From NCBI GenBank assembly GCA_023548195.1, contig JAJHZJ010000496.1, forward strand, positions 12,243,070 through 12,307,069: a stretch of 64,000 nucleotides of DNA, given 5' to 3'. This DNA is from Bettongia penicillata ogilbyi (taxonomy: Eukaryota > Chordata > Mammalia > Diprotodontia > Potoroidae). The notes under the pieces were generated by a model, which worked only from the letters and a program-made list of their open reading frames with translations, did no database searches and had not been told where the DNA came from. How positions within the stretch are numbered: the first letter of the stretch is position 1; each line of letters starts with the position of its first letter. Both the position numbers and the translations under genes were made by a program. Shown here piece by piece: positions 36,001 to 46,257 of the stretch.

Positions 36001-39000
36001 TGCAAATGATGACGAGGACATAGTCTTGCCATCAGGGAAAGACATGGAGGGCGGGGCCTCGGTGCCCCAGACATGCCAGGGGGATGTCGGGTGGGCTCAG
36101 GCCTTGGAAGAGCTCTAAAAGGATTTTGAAAAGCAAGTTAGACAGGTGGAGGAAAAACTGGGAAGAGAAATGAGAGAGATGCAAGAAAAATATGAAAAAC
36201 GGGTCAATACCTTGGTAAAGGAGACCCAAAAAAATGCTGAAGAAAATAACACCTTGAAAAATAGGCTCACTCAATTGGCAAAAGAGGTTCAAAAAGCCAA
36301 TGAGGAGAAGAATGCTTTCAAAAGCAGAATGAGCCAAATGGAAAAAAAGGTTCAAAAGCTCACTGAATTTAATAGTTCTCTCAAAATTAGAATGGAAGAG
36401 ATGGAGTCTAATGACTTTCTAAGAAACCAAGAAATCACCAAACAAAACCAAAAGAATGAAAAAATGGAAGAGGATGTGAAATATCTCATGGGAAAAACAA
36501 CTGACCTGGAAAACAGATCCAGGAGAGACAATTTAAAAATTATGGGACTACCTGAAAGTCATGATCAAATAAAGAGCCTAGACATCATCTTCCATGAAAT
36601 TATCAAGGAAAACTGCCCTGGCATTCTACAACCAGAGGGCAAAATAAGTATTGAAAGAATCCATCGATCACCACCTGAAAGAGATCCAAAAAGAGAAACT
36701 CCTAGGAACATTGTGGCCAAATTCCAGAATTCCCAGGTCAAGGAGAAAATCTTGCAAGCAGCTAGAAAGAAACAATTCCAGTACTGTGGAAATACAATCA
36801 GGATAACTCAAGATCTAGCAGCTTCTACATTAAGGGATCGAAGGGCGTGGAATAGGATATTACAGAAGTCAAAGGAACTAGGACTCAAACCAAGAATCAC
36901 CTACCCAGCAAAACTGAGTATAATACTTCAGGGGAAAATATGGTCTTTCAATGAAACAGAGGACTTTCAGGCATTCTTGACGAAAAGAACAGAGCTGAAA
37001 AGAAAATTTGACTTTCAAACACAAGAATGAGAAGAAGCATGAAAAAGTAAACAGCAAGGAGAAGTCATAAGGGACTTATCAAAAGTGAACTGTTTACATT
37101 CCTACATGGAAAGACAATATTTGTAACTCTTAAAACTTTTCAGTATCTGGGTAGTTGGTGGGACCACACACACACACACACACACACACGCACGCATACA
37201 CACATGCACGCACATACAGAGACAGAGAGCACAGAGTGAATTGAATAGGATGGGACCATACCTTAAAAGAAATTAAGGTAAATGGTGAGAGAGAAAGGTA
37301 GGGGGAGGAAAGAGGGTGAAATGGAATGGGGTAAATTATATGTCATTTAAGAGGCAAGCAGGAGACTTTTTAGTGGAGGGAAAAAGAGGAGAGCTGAGAA
37401 AAAAAAAACAAAAAAAAAAACAAGAAGATTACCCTCATCACATTTGACTAAAGGAAGGAATAAAATGCACACTTATTTTGGTATGAAAACCTATCTTACA
37501 GTACAGGAAAGTGGGGGAGAAGGAGATAAGCAAGGGGGGGGATGATGGAAGGGAGGGCAATGGGAGAAGGGAGCAATTTGAAGTCAACACTCAGGGAGGG
37601 ACAGGATCAAAAGACAGAATAGAAACAATGAGGGGCAGGATAGGATGGAGAGTAATTCAGTTAGTCTTACACAACACGACTATTATGGAAGTCATTTGCA
37701 AAACTACACAGATAGGGCCTATATTGAATTGCCTGTCTTCCGAAAGGGAATGGGTGGGGAGGGAGGGATGGGGAAAATTTGGAACTCAAGTTTTAGGAAC
37801 AACTGTTTAGTATTGATATTGCTACTAGGAAAGAAGACATACAGTTAATGAGGAATAGAAAGTCATCTGGCCCTACAGGACAAAAGAGAAGATGGGGACA
37901 AGAGAAAGGAGGGATGACAGAAGAGAGGGCATATTGGAGATAGAGAAAATTAGATTGCTAGGTGTATTGGGGTGGGGGGAGCGGATAAAAAAGAGGAGAA
38001 AAAATTGGAACCCAAAATTTTGTGAGAATGAATGTAAAAAGTTAAATAAATAAAAATAAAAGATAAAAAAAAATAAAAACATAAAAAAGACTTCTGCACT
38101 TCAAAAAAAAAAAAAGAAATGACTAAGATACTGAAAGTTTTTGGGCCACTGCACAGTACAAGGTACTATATGAGCCCCATTGCTAGGATTCGTTAAAATG
38201 AGTAAAACTTCAAGTTAATCAAGCTAAATATTCATTTGCTTAGACAAAGTCAACAAAAGGAGTCTTCTGAATATGAAAAATAAATAGTTCTTTAGTCAGA
38301 AGAGTGATAAATTTCACTCAAGTGGAATGTTTTAACAATATTATGAATCTTCTCAGAAAACTGCTTAATATTTCAGTATTTGGAAATGAAAGGAAATTTG
38401 CACAATAGAAATACAACAATTGGCTAGTGACACAAAGGAGAACTGTTTACGAGACGAGTTCTAAAAATAGTATAGTTCTTTGTCCCGCTGTCCAATTGAT
38501 TTTTGCCAAGACCAAGATCACCTCACTGTTCTAGATAAAGGGTATTTATAAGACTTTTAAAACGCCTTTGGGGAGCATTTTCATTAAGGCAAAGAATGAG
38601 TGATACTTAGACTTGCTCAAAAGGAAAATGCTGAATGTCATTACTCTAGACTAAATTCTGATTAGAGATATCACTTGCTTATTTATGAAATAAGGACAAA
38701 ATAATGGTATTCAGAGGATCACCATAAATGTAATCTGATTATATTTCATAAATCTATTAACTATGCTCCACTCCTTTCAGGAAATCACATTAAAATTACT
38801 ATGCTGTCATAGACCTCAAACCCTATAAAAAACATGCTAGGACTAAAACCATAAAGATGCAGCTCACAGAATTAAAGACTTGGAGAGATGAAGGACACGA
38901 GGGGTGCGAGGTAAAACGATAGGCCAAAGACAGAGATTATAAATGACAGCTGGGATTTTACCAGGTCCTCTCACACCAAACCTAGCAGTCTTTCTACCAG

Positions 39001-42000
39001 AGCCCTGGTTTGATGCTTTCAGCGCATTAATCACCATCAAGATGTTAATTATGGAGAATGATACTTCATCTTCCCCACAAAAGAGTTTTGTAGGTTTTAA
39101 AAATGCCTACTACAAGATTGTGCTAAATTTTATTGAAAAAAATGTTAATAAAGGAGAATATAAGACTCATATCCTGAACTCAATGATAAAAACGATGTGA
39201 ATCATGCTGTCTCCTACATCCACCCTAAACTGTTCTGTCCTGACATTGTGGAAGCACTAGGTGAATAAGATGGTTCTCATATACTTCCACACACAAAGGC
39301 TTCGTCCCATGCTGCCCTGCTGTAGCGAGTGCAATGACTTTAAAAATGTCTAAGGGAAGGAACCATATGAATACAGTGACCTTGGGCAAGTCGCTTAACC
39401 CCAACTGCCTCATCCTGGGTCATCTCCAGTCATCCTGATGAGTATCTGGTCACTGGATTCAGATGGCTCTGGAGGAGAAGTGAGGCTGGTGACCTGCACA
39501 GACCTCCCTCACTCAAAACAAAGTCAAGTGCAAGTCATGTCATCACTTCTCTGATGGCATGGTCTTCTTTGGCAATGAAGGATGAAGACATATATATATA
39601 TATACAATGGTCAGGGTGGTAACAATTGCATCCAGAACAGATGAGCTTGACTTTCCCAAGCTACATCATGTGAGACAGACTCTCACACCTCCTTCCTCTC
39701 AATGTCAGAAATTCCATTTGCTCAAGTACTCAGTGCACCAAAGAGACTTCAAATGGAGACAGTTCTATGAGGCATTTAACTTACCTTACTCCTAATATAA
39801 GTGCAGCTTCTCGCTTTGTCATTTTGGGTTCAAACCCGCCTCTATAATAGCCACCACTGAAGGCCTGAAAGGGGAAAGACATCAGCAAGAAAAATTAATG
39901 GAATAGGAAGAGTGGAGAATGACTTTGTAGAAAGTCTTCAAATAAAATCTTCAAAAAAAGATAAGCAAAGAAAAACATTTCACAGAAGCACCTTATTTTT
40001 GTTTCAGAAGCTAAATTTAAGGGGAATTTCTACAGCAATTTCACAAATAGCACTGAATTAAGAGTTCAACTGATGCTCAAGATACAAGAGAACCAATCTA
40101 AAAGGTGGAGCCTCAAGTCTCAGCACTACACTAACAGAACCATGAACCTATATTGGAAATGAGCTGACATCTTCAATAAGATGCTGCCAAACTGAAATTC
40201 AAATGGAAAACATGACAACCACGCAAGCTGGAAGAGACTGGAAGAGTAACTCAAAAATGTCATTTAGAGCTTGACTGGGACAGAGGAAAAGGAAGCTTTA
40301 GGACAATGGGGAGAAAATGGGAGTGTGCTACAGTCTGCACATCCATGTATAGGGAATGAAAGAAGTCAATCACAGAACTGAAACTGTGTTGAGACAATGG
40401 CTGTCAGTCAGTAAGTATTTAGTAAGTGCCTATTCTGTGCTATGCACTGGCTTTATTTTGAGAATCCAACTCTCTGCTCTCTCCCAAAAGCTGGCATGGG
40501 ATAAATGCTTCAATTGCCCTGATAAATTTAACCTTTCAGAAGATGAGGAAAATGCCAGAATTGCTGCTCTAGACTTGATTCTATCCAAATGGTCAGGAAA
40601 CTCAATTTTGGCCCCAAGTGATTACATTATCTTAGAGTTTGTGAAGTCAAGGAGGGTAACAGTCACTATGTAGACTTCAGGAGATTTCAGAAAAAAGTTA
40701 GGAATAGTTGTGTGGCCTCAAGGGCAGGATACTACTGAGAAATGCTGTAGCTGCTGCAATTACAAAGGGTTCCTATGAAGAAGCCAAGGGGGATGCACTG
40801 AAATAGTGATATGACTGTAGAAGGAGATCTGCGATGAAGCTTAGATTTTTAATGAGATGTTCCAAAATGGAAGGAGAACGTCATGGGCCCATGTAAACGT
40901 AAAATACTTGCCGGGACCTGTAAAAATGTCAGAAATGTAACTCAGATGTGCTAAGCCCAGCAAACAATCACAAACACAAGAAGCTCAAAGTGATAGGATT
41001 GCAGCTTCAGCTGGATACATCAATTTTAACTGAAAGGTATGCTCCTTAATGCCCATTCTGCTTATCTTCCCTAGCAAGAAAAATGCTCTTTAGGCAGCAA
41101 AGGAACTAAAATGCACATGAAGGACACAAGGAGTATGAAATAGTCAGGCGGCCAAGGCTGGCCCCCCAAGATGAATGTCACCTTCAGCTGCCGTGAGATG
41201 CTTGATTTCCGTAACGAGGGAGGTACCCATCCCATTTGTGCTACTTGAGTTCTGTGTCCTGCTCATTTGCTCATATGTGCTACAGCAAGCTCAAGGGTGA
41301 ACACAGCAGGGCAGTCAGCAAAGGAAGGGATGGGAGGTTGGGCCATGAAGACCACTGGCCAGGACTTGGGATGTCTGACCTGGAGAAAAAGCTTTGGGAG
41401 GGAGACGTGCTCATGGTTTTCAGTTACTTAAAGGGTTGTTCTATGTTGCTCAGGCAGCAGGACTAGGAACAAACAGTGAAAACTACAGATTTTAATTACT
41501 GCTGAGAACATCTTCATATCAAGTGTATCAGGAGCCCTTATGTATCTCTAATGATAATCTTGTGGACAAAGCTGTGATGTGAACTGGACAGGTAGGTATG
41601 GAAATGTTTTGAATAACCATTTAGAATAGGCTGATAGTCAAGATAAAGGAAAATCTCTGGTGGTGTGTTCCAGGGTTCAGCTCTGTTCAGTATTTTAAAT
41701 CAGTAGCTTCAAGATGAAGACCCTGATGGCTGGTAACATGGAAAGAGGATCTGAAAAGGTTTTAAAACAGGTTGCAATGCTGGGAAAAATCTATGATGAA
41801 TTTAGCATGTATAAACATTTTTAAGTTCTATAATTAGTTTCAAATTCAATTCAACTAACCTTTATTAAGTACCTACAGTTCCCAGCTATAGGCCTAGATG
41901 CCAGAGACCACAAAAACAGAAGTCATCATGGGAATTTGCTTATATCCCAGCTGACAGATACAAATAAGTAAATATAAAGTAAACACTAATTCGGGGGCAA

Positions 42001-45000
42001 CTTCCACCTGGTGGCCTCAGAAAGACAATCAGGTTGTACTTGAAGTGGTGAGGCCAATTCAGTGCTCTCAGCAGGAAGGTAGGGTAGACAAGATCACGTA
42101 CAGGAGTGCGGATATCTGCTTGGGTGGGGCGGGGAGAGCACAACCAAAAGATGTAGGGCTCTGAGCCTTCTTCTGGAGGAGACAGGAGTGGATCACACTT
42201 CTGCAGGGGCTTGAGGAGGATCATTCTAGCAGCTGTGTGGAGAACGGTTTGCAGAGCTGGGAAATCTGAGGTGGGGAGATTGAGTAAGAAGCTCTGTCCC
42301 TTACAAGTCACTCCTATGAGAAGCCCTGCAAGAGCTGAGGTGGAAGCAGAGGAAGGCCTGGAGTAAAGCTAGAGGGTCACTTCAGAGAGTAGGTACACTG
42401 GTGAGGATTAAGTCTGGACTCCATCTCTAAGAATGTCCCTTGCAACTCTAGAAATCCAATTCTGGGAATGATGTCTAGTCTCATAGACGGAAGCTCAGTG
42501 TCTCAGAACAAAGTTCTCTTTATATCCTCAGATGGGTTACTGACCTAGTGACTTAAAGGGCATGCCTTCTAAGGTAAGATTTCTGGGAGGCAGATGTGTA
42601 CTGAGGCCCATTCCCCACTGCCGGCTATATATGGGTATGGTTTCTGAGGGAGGCGCACTGATTCCATCAGAACGAATCACATTGATAGATTTGGAGCAAA
42701 GCAGGGCTTCAGAAGACATCTAGCCCAAGCCCCTCATTTTACAGAGTAGGAAAATGGAGGTCCTGAGAGAGTTACTGAAGCTGTAATCCCAAGATTGTCT
42801 TTGTGAAATACCCTGACAGCTCTGTATCACTGTCCTGACAGATTCTGTACAGACTCCCTTCTTCAGGAGAGAACAGTGCCACTTCCTATATTTAGAAAGA
42901 AAGTATCTTTGTATACTAATAATGATCAGCTTTCAGAACCAGTCACCAGTGGGTGTCACAGAAGATACCCTTTTGGAAGGCAAGAGTTCAAAACCAAGTA
43001 CCTTATCTGTACTAGAATGGACCCTGTGGCACATGTGGCCCAAGCACACAAAGGGTGGAGCTTGTCCAGGGGTAGAAGAATGACAACTTGGGAGCACAGG
43101 AGAAGTGGGCCCCCTTACCGGACCACAATACCCTATTCTTGGGCTACCAAACTTTTTAGAGATAAAAGAGAAGAGAGTACTGACAGAAGCTGCTAAGGCT
43201 AATTTTGATAAAAAAGACATCCTTCCAGTTGGTACCCACTTACCTTTCATGTATTCTTCTAGATCAGAGGCTATTCACTTTCTGTATGTCCTGTACTCCT
43301 TTGGCAGTGTGGTGAAGTCTATGCACCCCTCAGAACCATATTTTAAATGCATAAAGTAAAATACAAAGGACTGTAAAGGAAACCAGTTATATTGAAATGA
43401 GGAGGTAATTTTTTCTCCATCCAGACTCATAGACTCACTGAAATCTAGGTTAGGAACCCCTGTTCTAGATCAGTAGCACTCAGGTACTGTACTTGCAGCT
43501 TCGTACTGACACTTCATTTGGCTTGTCTAATGGCATGTGATCCCTTCAGGAAGCCAAGTCCTCTCTTGGTGGGGGAGAAGAAGGGGTAGCGCTGTGAACT
43601 AAAAGAGTCCAACAATCATCTAGAAATGGCCAACCCTCCCACTCACCCCTCAACAATCAGAGCTGAAATAGTAAAGAGTAAACAGTAAAAGAGAAATCTT
43701 ACACATTTTGGCAGACTTCGAATAACTTGCTTTACTTGAGGCTCCATATGCTTCATTGTTTGCAAAACATATCGGCCTTAAAACAAACAAAAGAGTGAAC
43801 AGAACTTTATATAAAAATGAAGCCCCAGATCCCCCATGTTTCTTCCACTCTCTTATCCACTACAAACCTGCAAATCCTGCAGCTGCGATTGTCAGTCCCA
43901 CTGCTACCACTGTGCTGGCCTACAGAAAGGAGAAAAGAGTTACTTCTTCCATTCCTTTCCCTCCCCTAGCACTTCTCTTCTTTGCAATTTTCAGTTTCCA
44001 TTTCAAAAATAAAACTTGTTAAAAAAAAAAGGCAATAATTCAGTCTAGGATTTAATCTACAATGTTAGAAACATTTCTAATACTGCCCTAAAGACTCTTC
44101 CACCTTTAAATCCAGGATCCTCTTAGACTTAAAAGTTTACTTACTTTTTCAGCTTTTAAAATGAGAGCTTAAAATAAAATATCAGGTAGGTAAAACCTAC
44201 CTCTGGGACGGAAATTAACTGCAAAAGAACAGGGCCTGTCAACGAAGGTGCTTAACAGGCAGAGAACAAATAAATCTTAATCTTGCCCACTGGGAATTAA
44301 TTTTTCCTTGCCTCAGGAAAGACTATGAAGGTTGAAACAAGTGCACTGGGAGGACGGAACCAAGAATGGAGGGGAGGGGGAGTTATTCACAGTAGCCTCC
44401 TCAAACCCTGGGAGAAAGCATTTACCATCGCAAAACCCTGCTTAACTGATAGGACAAAGCACAGAAGGCTTCCATCTACACACGCCCCTCCCACTCCAAC
44501 TACAGTGTGAGGACTCTGGACCTGGGATCCTTGAAAAAACAAAACGACATAGGAAGCATTTATAGAGACACAGACAATATGAATACCCAAGCACTTATAC
44601 TTGCGCAGCACATACATACACACAGATACATGAATGTGCACGTGCGCGCATATACAGACATGCACAAAAGCATCTCTCTCTACACACACCTGCCTGCACG
44701 AGAGGCAGATTTAGCACCAGAATGGACGGGCACTGATAAGCACCTCCAGCACGCCCGCGATGGGCACCCAACCGAAGCACCCAGTGCAGGGTCAGTCGGG
44801 GCTCTGACCCGAGGGCAGCAGACTCAGGCCCCACGTGACCGTGATCCACGCCGCGTTTCTGCTCATTTTGTCAAACGTTTCTCGGTTACTTTGCGATGTG
44901 GTTGGGGCTTGACGCCTGGGACCCGGTCCCGCCCACTGCACAGATGACGTCACTGGGGGGAGGGACGGGTTCTGGGTTCGAGGTCAGCAGCACCAGAGCT

Positions 45001-45426
45001 GTAAACCCCGACCCTGAGGCCGAACAGAGGTCACCTGCTCACTGAGATCTGTGGCCACGCCGAGCCCGGGTCACGATCCTTCACCCTTGGGGGGCCTCAG
45101 TGTCCTCCTCCGTAACATGCGGGGCGGGCTGGACGGCCTCAGACCCCAAGTGACGTGCCAGGCCCCGGGCTAGGCTACTCAAAACATCACCTCCTGCAGC
45201 CCTCCAGGCCTCAGTTTCCTCACTGGTCAAACGCCGGGGTCTGGCGGGACGCTCTCTACCCAGGTGTGGCTGGGGTCCTGCCCCCCTCATGCCCTCGTGA
45301 CCTTGGAAAAGTCCTCATTCATCCCCCCTCCCCCACCCCGGGAGCCCAGGGGTCCCTCCAAGCTCGCGCCTCAGGGGGCTCCGCCGCCGCCTCAGTTTCC
45401 CCTCCGGCCCCTGGGCCGCTCACCAT
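32949..45426 (-). CDS. DNAJC19: DNAJC19 (TIM14/PAM18), complete coding region in six exons
   Basis: Encodes a 116-residue J-domain protein of the mitochondrial inner membrane. In the PAM import motor the family stimulates mitochondrial HSP70 ATPase through its J domain, and DNAJC19 also associates with prohibitins in cardiolipin remodelling. CDS segments, from the start codon down: 45424-45426, 43868-43919, 43703-43776, 39785-39864, 35024-35094, 32949-33019. All introns are GT-AG and lengths sum to 116 codons plus stop, equal to human. Residues 3-22 ([14 protein letters not shown]) form the membrane segment. The short J domain at about 60-116 contains the catalytic HPD at 90-92 ([10 protein letters not shown]). 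Differences from remembered human protein: Cys at 43, and C-terminus LLESQANK. The paralogue DNAJC15 is longer, so DNAJC19 is the call. The gene converges on FXR1. Confidence 0.97.
33020..35023 (-). other. DNAJC19: DNAJC19 intron 5
   Basis: 2.0 kb. A MAR1-type SINE lies at 34,611-34,865. A 217-codon open frame on the gene strand (33,880-33,227) has no recognisable domain and no splice context linking it to DNAJC19; it is reported as an observation, not a gene. The rest is AT-rich with nothing specific. Confidence 0.6.
34611..34865 (+). repeat. MAR1-type SINE, near full length
   Basis: The tRNA-like head (ggcagtaaggtggcactgtg, gataaagtgctgggcctgg) is followed by ctgggcaagtcacttcaccc, cctcagtttcctcatctgta, aaatggcgaaccactgcag, ccaaatggggtcacgaagag and gtggacaaggatgaaaac. 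The tail resembles an RTE 3' end, which suggests RTE-driven mobility. The 103-codon frame across it is not a gene. Confidence 0.85.
35024..35094 (-). CDS. DNAJC19: DNAJC19 exon 5 (HPD motif)
   Basis: A 71-nt exon after tttattag, before donor gtaagt. It encodes [20 protein letters not shown] then HPDK. The HPD tripeptide needed to stimulate Hsp70 is intact, so the gene is expected to be functional. Confidence 0.96.
35182..35196 (+). repeat. Target-site duplication, left copy (HAL1)
   Basis: AGAAATGACTAAGAT immediately before the GGGGGCGGAGTCAAGATAGC start of the element; the identical 15 bp follow its A-tail at 38115-38129. Confidence 0.95.
35666..35807 (+). repeat. 71-bp tandem monomers in HAL1 5' UTR
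   Basis: Two units begin ctgaaagtctctgcataaac (35666) and ctgaaggtctctgcataaag (35737), each ending in ccggccctgccccaccc-like text. A further related unit is visible in the second HAL1 copy near 63,900-63,980 on the minus strand. Tandem 5' monomers often carry the promoter of L1-type elements. Confidence 0.8.
35949..37030 (+). pseudogene. HAL1 ORF1, broken copy
   Basis: Starts [10 protein letters not shown] like the intact copy. A stop (TAG, 35982-35984) follows at codon 12, then a small deletion with frameshift after the MQM motif near 36010, and a second stop (TAA, 36116-36118). From the Met codon at 36146 the frame is open for 294 codons through the coiled coil, the RRM-like domain ([12 protein letters not shown]) and the C-terminal domain ([24 protein letters not shown]). 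The missing N-terminus and stops make the full protein unlikely. Confidence 0.9.
37171..37218. repeat. CA/CG-ACA microsatellite in HAL1 3' UTR
   Basis: (CA)n followed by cgcacgcatacacacatgca. The equivalent position in the second copy is a degraded TG tract at about 62,505-62,555, so the repeat is an inherent part of the 3' UTR. Confidence 0.85.
38115..38129 (+). repeat. Target-site duplication, right copy (HAL1)
   Basis: AGAAATGACTAAGAT, identical to 35182-35196, directly after the terminal A tract. Confidence 0.95.
39370..39590 (+). repeat. WSINE-type SINE, 5' truncated
   Basis: gtgaccttgggcaagtcgct, atccagtcatcctgatgag-type text, ctggattcagatggctctgg, tcacttctctgatggcatgg and ttctttggcaatgaaggatg follow the marsupial SINE tail also seen antisense at 46.3 kb. 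It ends in a (TA)n run at 39,590-39,604. Confidence 0.75.
39785..39864 (-). CDS. DNAJC19: DNAJC19 exon 4
   Basis: An 80-nt exon after ctttcag, before donor gtaagt-like GTAA. It encodes [20 protein letters not shown] and ALILGV plus two bases of Ser 70. MTKREA..ILG is the start of the J-like fold in TIM14 proteins. Confidence 0.95.
41330..41470 (+). repeat. CR1/L3-like LINE fragment
   Basis: ccaggacttgggatgtctga, cctggagaaaaagctttggg and gttttcagttacttaaaggg match the same family as 20.1-20.4 kb and 49.4-49.7 kb. Short and diverged. Confidence 0.4.
41845..42340 (-). repeat. L2 LINE fragment, antisense to window
   Basis: The minus strand reads aatctccccacctcagattt, cacagctgctagaatgatcc and tcctcaagcccctgcagaag, which is the L2 segment preceding the conserved ctgaccatgtcact phrase. 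The left end overlaps a different old repeat (attaagtacctacagttccc). The 123-codon minus-strand frame here is repeat-derived. Confidence 0.55.
43703..43776 (-). CDS. DNAJC19: DNAJC19 exon 3
   Basis: A 74-nt exon encoding [20 protein letters not shown] then SLPKC. The last codon is TGT (Cys) directly before donor gtaaga; human has Ser here by memory. An alternative donor two bases earlier (T|gtgtaag) would break the frame, so the assignment is set by exon 4. Confidence 0.95.
43868..43919 (-). CDS. DNAJC19: DNAJC19 exon 2 (membrane segment)
   Basis: A 52-nt exon between ctttctgtag and donor gtttgt. It encodes [17 protein letters not shown] plus one base of Gly 19, the hydrophobic N-terminal anchor. 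The donor is GTTTG, weaker than consensus. Only 91 nt of intron separate it from exon 3. Confidence 0.95.
43920..45423 (-). other. DNAJC19: DNAJC19 intron 1
   Basis: 1.5 kb. The right half (from about 44,740) is part of the CpG island; it contains a perfect CRE, an E-box and three GC-rich segments resembling MIR tails (cctcagtttcc). 44,600-44,690 is CA-rich with cgtgcgcgca. Confidence 0.65.
44945..44952. promoter_or_regulatory. Perfect CRE palindrome TGACGTCA
   Basis: The 8-bp consensus for CREB/ATF factors, inside the CpG island, in DNAJC19 intron 1. An E-box CACGTGAC is 112 bp further left (44833-44840). Occupation is inference. Confidence 0.6.
45424..45426 (-). CDS. DNAJC19: DNAJC19 exon 1 (start codon only)
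   Basis: Coding exon 1 contributes just ATG, followed immediately by donor GTGAGC. This matches the arrangement in other mammals, where exon 1 carries the 5' UTR and the Met codon. It lies in a CpG island. The + strand frames across this island are side effects of GC richness. Confidence 0.9.
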
Positions 45427-45642
45427 GGCTCGGCCGGCGCTGCCCGGAGCCGGCAAAGCCGCAGCTCATCCCAGCCCAGAGGCCTCGCGTGCGGCCCGAC
45501 TCCGGCTCCGCAGCTCGGGGACAGCAAAGACGGAGCGCGCGAGCGCCAAGCGACAGCGGCTGCCGCAAAGCGCCGCGGCCCGACCGTCGTGAAAGGGCGC
45601 ACGAGCCCGACGCCGAGGGGCGGGGCGCGGCGTCCGCCGCGG

Positions 45643-45677
45643 ATTGGCTGCAGCCGGGTTGTGCGGGTTCCTATTGG
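45643..45677 (-). promoter_or_regulatory. Paired CCAAT boxes (NF-Y) of the DNAJC19 promoter
   Basis: On the minus strand, agCCAATcc (45647-45643) and gtCCAATagg (45677-45673) are 30 bp apart, close to three helical turns, and in the same orientation as the gene. This spacing is common for cooperating NF-Y sites. They lie about 215-250 bp upstream of the start codon. Confidence 0.7.
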
Positions 45678-46257
45678 ACGGGACCATCCGGGGCCGCGGT
45701 CCGTTCCGGGGCGGGCTCTTCCCTAGGGGGCGGGCTTCAGAAGGGCGCTTCTCCGTAGGGAGCCGAAGGAGCGCGTGTAGCCTGAAGTTACGTCTGTTAT
45801 CATATACTTACATACACTGTACTGTATGTACTGCCATATACATTACGTCTTAGGCGTATTAGAAGGAGGCCTGTAAGAGGAGAACCAAGAAAGGGAAGTG
45901 TCAGAAAAGCCTGGGGAAAGAGTGGGGAGAGCGGCCAGGGATGTGCAAAGAGCAGCCATGTATTAGGCGCCTGCTGTGTGCCGGCCCGCGCCAGCTGCCC
46001 GAAATACTGGCACGATAGGAAGCAAGCTGTGCCCTCAGAGTTCCCGCTACGTAAGGAGACAAAGTATACGCCTGAGACTGTATACAGGGGCTGGCTCTGG
46101 GGCGTCAGGAGAGGCGCACGTGGTGGGGCGGGCCGGTGCGCAGGGACCCCGGGGTGAGGGTGGAGGTGGGACGACCATAGAGACCGAGAACAGCCCAGGT
46201 AACCTTGCAGAAGATGGCTCAGAATCCTGTTTGTTCCTAAGGCAACACAGTGTGTGT

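Larger units (their letters stand above)
35197..38114 (+). mobile_element. Full-length HAL1 (half-LINE-1) retrotransposon
   Basis: A 2.9-kb element flanked by a perfect 15-bp target duplication and ending in an A-rich tail. Order: GC-rich 5' UTR (35197-35948) with two 71-bp tandem monomers, an L1-type ORF1 (35949-37030, broken), then about 1 kb of 3' UTR with a CA repeat, polypurine blocks and A tail. No ORF2 (endonuclease/reverse transcriptase) is present, and the ORF1-to-3'UTR junction is the same as in the second copy at 61.6-64 kb, so absence of ORF2 is a family trait. HAL1 elements must use L1 enzymes in trans. It lies antisense in DNAJC19 intron 4. Confidence 0.92.
35095..39784 (-). other. 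DNAJC19: DNAJC19 intron 4
   Basis: 4.7 kb, of which 2.9 kb is the antisense HAL1. Right of it, 38,130-39,370 is AT-rich unique sequence, followed by a WSINE (39,370-39,590) and a short TA repeat. No other exon was seen. Confidence 0.7.
39865..43702 (-). other. DNAJC19: DNAJC19 intron 3
   Basis: 3.8 kb. It holds a CR1-like fragment (41,330-41,470), an antisense L2 piece (41,845-42,340) and a MIR-related fragment near 42,700-42,780. Elsewhere nothing specific. The small frames on both strands have no family. Confidence 0.6.
44740..45780 (-). promoter_or_regulatory. DNAJC19: CpG-island promoter of DNAJC19
   Basis: A sharp rise in G+C and CpG around the first exon, typical of housekeeping promoters. 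Upstream of the ATG (higher coordinates) are a GC box (ggggcggggc, 45617-45626) and two CCAAT boxes. No TATA box was seen. Transcription start is expected near 45,430-45,620. CpG islands of this kind can fire in both directions. Confidence 0.85.

Noticed and set aside
44387..44947. Coding potential of 100-146 codons left of the CpG island
   Set aside because: Frames run through CA-rich simple sequence and GC-rich intron 1; no domain or splice support.
45800..45850. Inverted repeat tacatac...gtatgta next to the promoter
   Set aside because: Only a 7-bp stem in TA/CA-rich sequence; expected by chance.
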